DNA from: Annulohypoxylon bovei var. microspora
Taxonomy: Eukaryota > Ascomycota > Sordariomycetes > Xylariales > Hypoxylaceae
Direction of reading: 5' to 3'
Length of the DNA: 64,000 bases
NCBI GenBank assembly: GCA_022836615.1
Contig: MU405219.1
Location: 62,001-126,000, forward strand
The position numbers and the translations under genes are program-made. The notes under the pieces are model-generated. The model saw only the letters and a program-made list of their open reading frames with translations, had not been told where the DNA came from and did not search any database. Within the stretch, counting starts at the first letter, position 1. The number at the start of each line of letters is the position of its first letter. Shown here piece after piece: positions 58,483 to 64,000 of the stretch.

Positions 58483-59127
58483 ATGGCTGCCGAACAGATG
58501 CCGGACGCTCCTCCGCAGGTGTCTGAAAACGCCGATCGGCCAGCAAAGCTCCCAGCTATACCAAAAGGTTAATCCAACTGCTCGGTTCGATTATAACATG
58601 TAGCTGTGATTGACAATCGTCTAGGAGCCACCGTCCGAAGACGCCCCATCCCAACGCGCATCCCCTCTACCCGCGCCGCAAAACGCATCTACATCACGGC
58701 CAAAACGCCCTTCCGCTCCGTGACCGCGCGCGTGCGCAAGCAGCTCGACAAGAACCTACGCGAGGCCTCGTCCTCGAGCAACGCGTTCACGAACAAGCTC
58801 GCCGCCAACAAGGGCGCGTCGCTTGACGAACGGGTTCGCGCTATCCAGCGACAGTCCTCGAAAACTGCCAGTAGTGGCAGCGGGGGCGGAATTGGGCTCG
58901 AAAATGCCGGCGAGGTCGTGGTTCTAGGTACCGGGCGCGCGATCCAGAAGGTTGTCGAGGTCGCACTATTCTTCCAAAAACAGGCTGATTGCATTGTCCA
59001 GCTGAAGACGGGAAGTGTGGGCGCGGTTGACGATATAGTTCAGGAGGGGGAGGAACAGTGGGGTGGTGAGGGTGAGGAGAGGGTGAGGATGATGAGCTCG
59101 TTGGAGGCGTCGATTAAGCTTAGGTGA
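58483..59127 (+). CDS. POP7: RNase P / RNase MRP protein subunit Pop7 (Rpp20, Alba fold)
   Basis: Two exons: 58483-58567 and 58625-59127 (195 residues). A nuclear RNA-binding subunit shared by RNase P (tRNA 5' processing) and RNase MRP (rRNA processing), normally paired with Pop6. Signatures: LPAIPKG joined across the intron to GATVRRRPIPTR, then RIYITAKTPFRSVTARVRKQ at the first Alba strand and helix, and VVVLGTGRAIQKVVEVALFF followed by QLKTGSVGAVDDIV. A Ser/Gly-rich loop (about 95-115) interrupts the fold, and the acidic Gly/Glu stretch before the C-terminal helix is longer than in yeast. Start chosen at the ATG following ACGACC; the N-terminal 28 residues are Ala/Pro-rich. Confidence 0.92.
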
Positions 59128-60216
59128 TGCGCCGACTAGTTGAGTATGGAAAATTACGACCGCCCGCCTGACTTGGATTCGGATTTCGAATTATTCGAGG
59201 GGCATGTTCTATAATTGACTCTTCTAAGGATGAACGAGTTGATTCTTATGAGTCTCCGGGTACTTCTTACTTCTCACCCTTGTAACTATACCCCCTTTTC
59301 TTGCTGTTCTGGTCAGTCGAACATTGCATAGCAACAATGGACGACATATTAAAGATCATTATGGATACTCTTCTATAAACAACATAATATAGAACCGAGA
59401 CAACGAAAGGCAGTATCAGCAGGGCGAGAGAAGGGCATAACGCATTCGAACGGTCTACGAAAGAAAATAGCACGCTCGAGCAGATGATATAATGGTACGG
59501 AGACATTATTGTCATCCCTATTCTCTACGCTATCCCACAACCGAAATTGCCAAAGACTTCATTTACGCCATAGCGGCTCAAGAGCTTCTTGGCCATTTCG
59601 ACTGCAATAGCTAAAATGCGAAAACATACGCCCATTGCGAATGGATCCAGTCAGACAAGTTCTAATTCTCGACACGGTGGTCGAATGGGATAGCTTTTCC
59701 AGACGCCATTCAAGGCGAAGTTACGCGGTGATACTGCTTTAGCAACTGACGCCAGGGGTACATAAAAGGAGTAAGAGCATAGCTAATTACATAGCCCTCA
59801 GCTTCTGCTTGCCGATTAATACAGTATATCAAGATAATACGCTAAAATCATCCTAGGGGACTTTCGTGCTAAATATATTCGGCTTGGGTGAGTAATCGAA
59901 GCTGTCTTCTCATCATCTAGTTAACTTAACGAAATAAAATCCTCCAAACGATGATAGAAATTAGATAATTCGAAAACAAATGGAAATAAATTCTTATCTC
60001 AAAGCTAATTCCTGCTTTTCTATTTACGACCCTAACCGATCGCGACCTCGGAGCTATCATCGGAGCTAGATCATCCTACTGAGGGGCAAGGCGCCACCGG
60101 ATGGTGAAATACGGAGAACTAGGACGGGAGAGATAAGGAGCGTCCTATAGATCTCCAAGGGGCACCTCTACTCCAATTTTACGGACTACCGATCTAATTC
60201 TATAGATACAATCGCT
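59128..60216. other. Gene-free stretch of about 1.1 kb
   Basis: Lies between two plus-strand genes. AT-rich with short motif-free ORFs; the last 200 bases are the probable promoter of the FAD oxidase gene. Nothing else seen. Confidence 0.5.
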
Positions 60217-61737
60217 ATGGCACAATCCTCCTACATCATCGTCGGCGCCGGCGTCTTCGGCACCTCCACGGCGCTACACCTAATCACCAAATTCCCGGGC
60301 GCATCCGTGACGCTCATCGACCGCAACGGGCCCGAGGACCTCAAGCGCGTCGCCGCGTCGTGGGACTGGAACAAGGTCGTCCGCGCCGACTACCGGGACC
60401 CCGTCTACTGCAAGCTCGCGCTCGACGCGCAGGACGTCTGGCGCCAGGACCCGCTATGGGCCCCGTTCTACCACCAGACCGGCATCTACTGGATCAGCCA
60501 GTCCGGGTTCTCGGGCGAAGTCATCGAGAACTACAAAAAGCTGGGCCGCGACACGAGCGGCCTGTCGGAGGTCCCCGTCGAGCAGGCCAAGGAGGAATAC
60601 GGCGGCTTGTTTCGGGAGGCCGATTACCAGGGCGTTAAGAATGTGCTGATTAATAGGACGAGCGGGTGGGCCGATGCTAAGGGCGCTTTGGAAAAGGTCA
60701 CGGAGAGGGCGATTGAGCTGGGGGTCAAGTTTGTGCGGAAAGAGACTAAGGGGTTGGAGTTTGATGGCGAGGGCACGTGTGTTGGGGTCACGACGGCGGA
60801 TGGCGAGAGGTACGAGGCGACGCACACGATTTTGTCGACGGGGGCTTTTACACCGAAATTTCTAGACGGCGTTGCCGCGAGCACCGGCCGAGACCAGTTT
60901 CTGGCTGAGGGGAGGATGCTGGCGACGGGCGTGACGACGGGATTGGCGCAGCTGGACGACGCGACCGCGAAGGAGTTCGCGAAGATGCCGGTTTGCATCC
61001 AGGAGAATCCGCCGACGAGAGGTAGAGTATTCCTTATTCTTTCGTCCTAGTCACCCTCGTATAATACATACCCCGTCGTCATTATCATCAAGTCTCAACG
61101 AACTACCTACATATGCATAATTGTCTCTTCGAATTTATACTTACTTTCGGTGTATAGGCGAAGATAACGGCAGCTTGCCTCTCACCGCAGACAACAAGCT
61201 GAAGTTCTGGGGACAGACCAAATTCATTAATACTCAGACCATGCCCTCGGGCCGCAAGATCTCAGCACCCCCGGCTCCTTCGGACTACGCGCAATGGGAG
61301 GTCCCAGATATTCTCATTACGGATATTGAGCTCTCCAACAAATTCACGTTTGGGAAGCGCGGGGAGTCTTGGGAGATCAAGGAGCATCGTATATGCTGGT
61401 GGGTTTTTATAGTGCCCCTTTCTTTTTTCTTTTTTTTGGAGGGTTTCCTTACTACGGCGTCCATTGATAAGCTGACACGGGATATCCTAGGGATGCGTTC
61501 ACACCGGACGAGGACTTCATCATATCACCGCACTCAGCCGCCAAGGGCCTCTACGTTGCGACGGCTGGGACGTTCCACGGCTTCAAGTTCTTCCCGATCA
61601 TCGGCTCCTACGTCGTGCAGATGTTGGAAGGCGCGCTTGAGCCGAGTTTGGTGAAGAGGTGGGCTTGGGATAGGGAGCTTCCCGACGTGACGAAGAACCC
61701 TTATTGGCCGACGGGAGAGTTGAAAGATCTGCTATGA
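60217..61737 (+). CDS. Covalent FAD-dependent amine oxidase (sarcosine/saccharopine/fructosyl amino acid oxidase-like)
   Basis: Three exons: 60217-61021, 61158-61398 and 61491-61737 (430 residues). It oxidises the secondary amine of an N-alkylated amino acid to an imine with O2, releasing H2O2. The dinucleotide-binding loop is GAGVFGTSTALHL (10-22). DLKRVAASWDWNKVVRADYR is the conserved Ser/Trp-Asp-Lys block, and Cys348 in HRICW-DAFTPDEDF, split by intron 2 right after the Cys codon, is the expected site of the covalent cysteinyl-FAD bond. ISPHSAAKGLYVATAGTFHG and GFKFFPIIGSYVVQMLEG complete the family. No clear C-terminal SKL/AKL peroxisome signal (ends GELKDLL), unlike many relatives. The 5' two thirds of exon 1 is much more GC-rich than the rest. 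Exact substrate cannot be told. Confidence 0.9.
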
Positions 61738-62336
61738 CATTTTATTTTATATCAAGATGCCCTAGGTACATTTGTGGCAAGGTAAATAATGGTGTATAAT
61801 CTAGTCCGTATGCTTTACAATATGACATGAGATTTAATGAAATCATCTGAAGACAAAAAGACTTGTTACGAAAATAGCTTATTAGTATGAAGCATAAGTC
61901 TGTTCTAGCTGTAGCGGGCGAATGGAACCCCTGAACGACTATCAAATATCACAAATCCACCCATGTGAAAATCTACGAGATAACATAACTATTTAGACGT
62001 ATTAATCTCAATTAAATCGACGCATATTTAGATAGGTAGGTAATCATGCATGTGTCCCACCATAGATCGTCACGGTTACATGTTCAGAGATCTACACTTT
62101 GCCTTCTCGGCTAATTCATTTTTCGTCTTGGCTACCTTCACTTTTCTACCTTATCCATAGACGGTATGATATTTTTTCATGTAGCAAGCTGTTAAAATCG
62201 AAAGAAATAGATACCTACTTGCGATGAAATTTCATTCGTGAAAATGACGTGCTGCTCGTTTATCCCATTCATCTAACTACGGTGAGCCCAGGCGCCTACT
62301 TACCTCTTTCCAAGCACCACCACCCTAGACCTAGTC
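61738..62336. other. Intergenic stretch
   Basis: About 600 bp of AT-rich DNA before the SET gene; the last 50 bases are C-rich (CCAAGCACCACCACCCTAGACC), leader-like. No gene seen. Confidence 0.5.
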
Positions 62337-63763
62337 ATGCGATATTGTATATTGATTCTAGCCCTATGGCTAGGCCATGTAGCCGCTGAGGCTCCAAAGG
62401 CCGACATACCCGATTGGCTCAAAGATTACAACTTCGACCCGCCTGCGCAGTGTAGTTCCGATCCAGCGGGCCCGTTGAATCCTAGAGCGTTAAAGTCTAC
62501 GTGCCCGCTCCCCGTTGACGATGAGACAGCATTCGAGAAGCGTTCTTGGCATCCGTGGACATACCCTCCAGTGTGCGTGGAGGCCGAGGAGGCGGAAGAC
62601 CCTAAGCTATGTGTATACACGTACACCAAATTACGGGGAGAAACGGGATTAAGTCTTATCACCACTCCAGAAACAGCCGCGTCTGGAATTGGAATCCTCG
62701 ACGATGTGGACCCGAGATGGGAAGTATGGGCACGAGGTATCCCTCTAACCGTATCTGATCCGCCTCCGTACGAGGTCAGAGATCTCAAAGACAAAGGAAT
62801 GGGCGTCATTGCGAACCGCACGATTCGCAAGGACGAGATTGTCCTATTCAGACATCCTTTAATCGTCCGGATTCTAGACCCGAGGCCCTGGAAGCCCCAA
62901 GACGTCATGAAGTTGGTTCACCGGGCTACGGTACAGCTTCCCCAGAGTCAGGGGTTGCAGATGCTGAAACTGGCCCATTCGAAGGGAGGGTATATCATTG
63001 ACGATATAATCAACACGAACGCGTTTGGTGTGCTTGTGGACGGCGTGGATCATTCAGGCTTGTATATCGATGTGTCGGTAAGTAAAAGGGGCGCAAACAT
63101 ATGAAGGATAGTGCTGAATTCATATACGCAGAGGTTAAATCATGCGTGCAAGCCAAAGTAGGTCTAAACAGCTAATTATTTATTGAGATAATGTGTTTTA
63201 ACTAACTTTTTCTTAGTATGTTTAGTCGATTCTCGTCCACGACTCTAGGCATGGAAGTCATAGCTTACAGAGATATCGAGCCAGGCGAGGAGCTAACTTT
63301 TAGCTGTCAGTCCCCCCCAGCCAAGAATGATCTGCAATCTCTAACGCCTAGAACAGATCTACCTTTGAATCTCGTATCTGAGCAGCGCCAGACTCTCATC
63401 CGTGAATGGGGTTTCAACTGTACTTGTTCGCTATGCACTTCCCCAAAAGACACTGCCATATCTGATCGCCGCCGGGGTCGGATACAGGACCTACTGGCAG
63501 AGTTGGATGACCCGAAGATACGGAAACATGCTTTGGTCAAGAAACGAGTCGATGAGATATTAGATCTATGCGAAAAAGAGGGATTGGCGGCTCAAATTGG
63601 AGATTTTTATAGCATTGTCGCAGAGGTTTACTCAAGCATGGGCGATCTTAAATTGGCAAGGAAGTTCGGAGAGTTAGCCGTGAAAGAGTTGAAGCACTAC
63701 GCCGGGTATGATCATGAGCGGACTAAGAGTGCTACCTTATTTTTGGAGACATTGAATCGGTAG
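62337..63763 (+). CDS. SET-domain protein with an N-terminal signal peptide
   Basis: Four exons: 62337-63077, 63132-63157, 63217-63305 and 63357-63763 (420 residues). The first 22 residues (MRYCILILALWLGHVAAEAP) form a typical cleavable signal peptide, and a Cys-containing segment of about 120 residues follows. The SET domain starts near 147 (VRDLKDKGMGVIANRTIRKD) and has RLNHACKPN (248-256), built from the 26-nt exon 2, then YRDIEPGEELTFSY. The catalytic Tyr286 appears only if a 51-nt in-frame intron (63306-63356) is removed. The post-SET CTCSLC (307-312) could bind Zn. The helical C-terminus resembles SMYD/SET5-like proteins. SET proteins usually methylate lysines in nucleus or cytosol, so secretion is unexpected. 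Splicing model good; activity and location inferred. Confidence 0.85.
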
Positions 63764-64000
63764 AAAGGAACACATATTAAAGGAGTCGGTTTATTTTTTC
63801 CTTCGGGATCACCACATATTTAACTACATTTTATCGCAAAGAATATCTCCTCCGTTTATCTATTTTTGATTTTGTTCCCAAGGTCGTCCTGAACTCCTGC
63901 TAAACTGAAATAATATTAAAGGGGGTTAAAGAGAGAGGATCGCCCCATTTCGCCTTTGCATCTCTTGGCGACCGGTCGCATGGAAAACCCTCACAGGAAG
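63764..64000. other. 3' flank and window end
   Basis: 237 bp following the SET gene, with an AATAATATTAAA-like word near 63909 that may serve polyadenylation. Nothing else seen before the window ends. Confidence 0.4.

Overview
The window looks like nuclear DNA of a filamentous ascomycete (Pezizomycotina). Genes sit at ordinary eukaryotic spacing on both strands. Most are split by short GT-AG introns (about 50 to 80 nt) with branch points resembling CTAAC/CTAAT, and several start codons follow CT- or CA-rich leaders. The protein set is typically fungal: a Pth11/SAT4-type rhodopsin-domain membrane protein, an FSH1 serine hydrolase, an amino acid/choline permease, a fungal putative cyclase and a lysine-2,3-aminomutase-like radical SAM enzyme. 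I cannot name the species. The (G)TAGGTA-type microsatellites are consistent with some Sordariomycetes but prove nothing. Where a gene is split, I rebuilt the exons by hand from splice signals, open frame and family motifs. Every such model has a total length divisible by three.

Layout. 1-4.6 kb: mostly non-coding, with one possible small membrane protein. 4.6-5.6 kb: lipoyl(octanoyl) transferase. 7.1-9.6 kb (-): otubain-type deubiquitinase. 9.6-18.7 kb: about 9 kb with no gene I can support, rich in simple repeats. 18.7-21.7 kb: a graveyard with a broken gene on minus (possibly the C-terminal part of a subgroup-C chitinase), a broken LysM protein on plus, and a frameshifted conserved fungal protein. 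22.3-29.7 kb: housekeeping block with 3-methylcrotonyl-CoA carboxylase alpha (-), a PNPOx-like flavoprotein (+), an unknown nuclear-type protein (-), mitochondrial ribosomal protein bS16m (-) and NAD(P)HX epimerase (+, seven exons). 29.7-33.8 kb: no gene seen. 33.8-36.0 kb: a small conserved protein (-) and an intron-bearing tRNA-Glu (-).

36.1-45.8 kb is the most suggestive stretch: GNAT acetyltransferase (-), 2-oxoglutarate/Fe(II) oxygenase (+), lysine-2,3-aminomutase-like enzyme (-), Pth11-like receptor-type protein (-) and an amino acid/choline permease (+). Together they could make, modify and move a beta-amino acid. The aminomutase has Asn where the bacterial lysine enzyme has its second substrate-binding Asp. 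After it come a 452-bp hAT-type MITE with a perfect 8-bp target duplication, a 30-residue cysteine-rich metallothionein-like peptide, and a seven-exon putative cyclase.

49.8-64 kb is again mostly housekeeping: proteasome lid subunit Rpn5 (+), FSH1-like hydrolase (-), NIPSNAP protein (+), RAVE subunit Rav2/Rogdi (-), RNase P/MRP subunit Pop7 (+), a sarcosine/saccharopine-oxidase-like covalent flavoenzyme (+), and a SET-domain protein that unexpectedly starts with a signal peptide (+). Likely shared divergent promoters lie between MCCA/PNPOx, bS16m/epimerase, GNAT/oxygenase, Pth11-like/permease and Rav2/Pop7.
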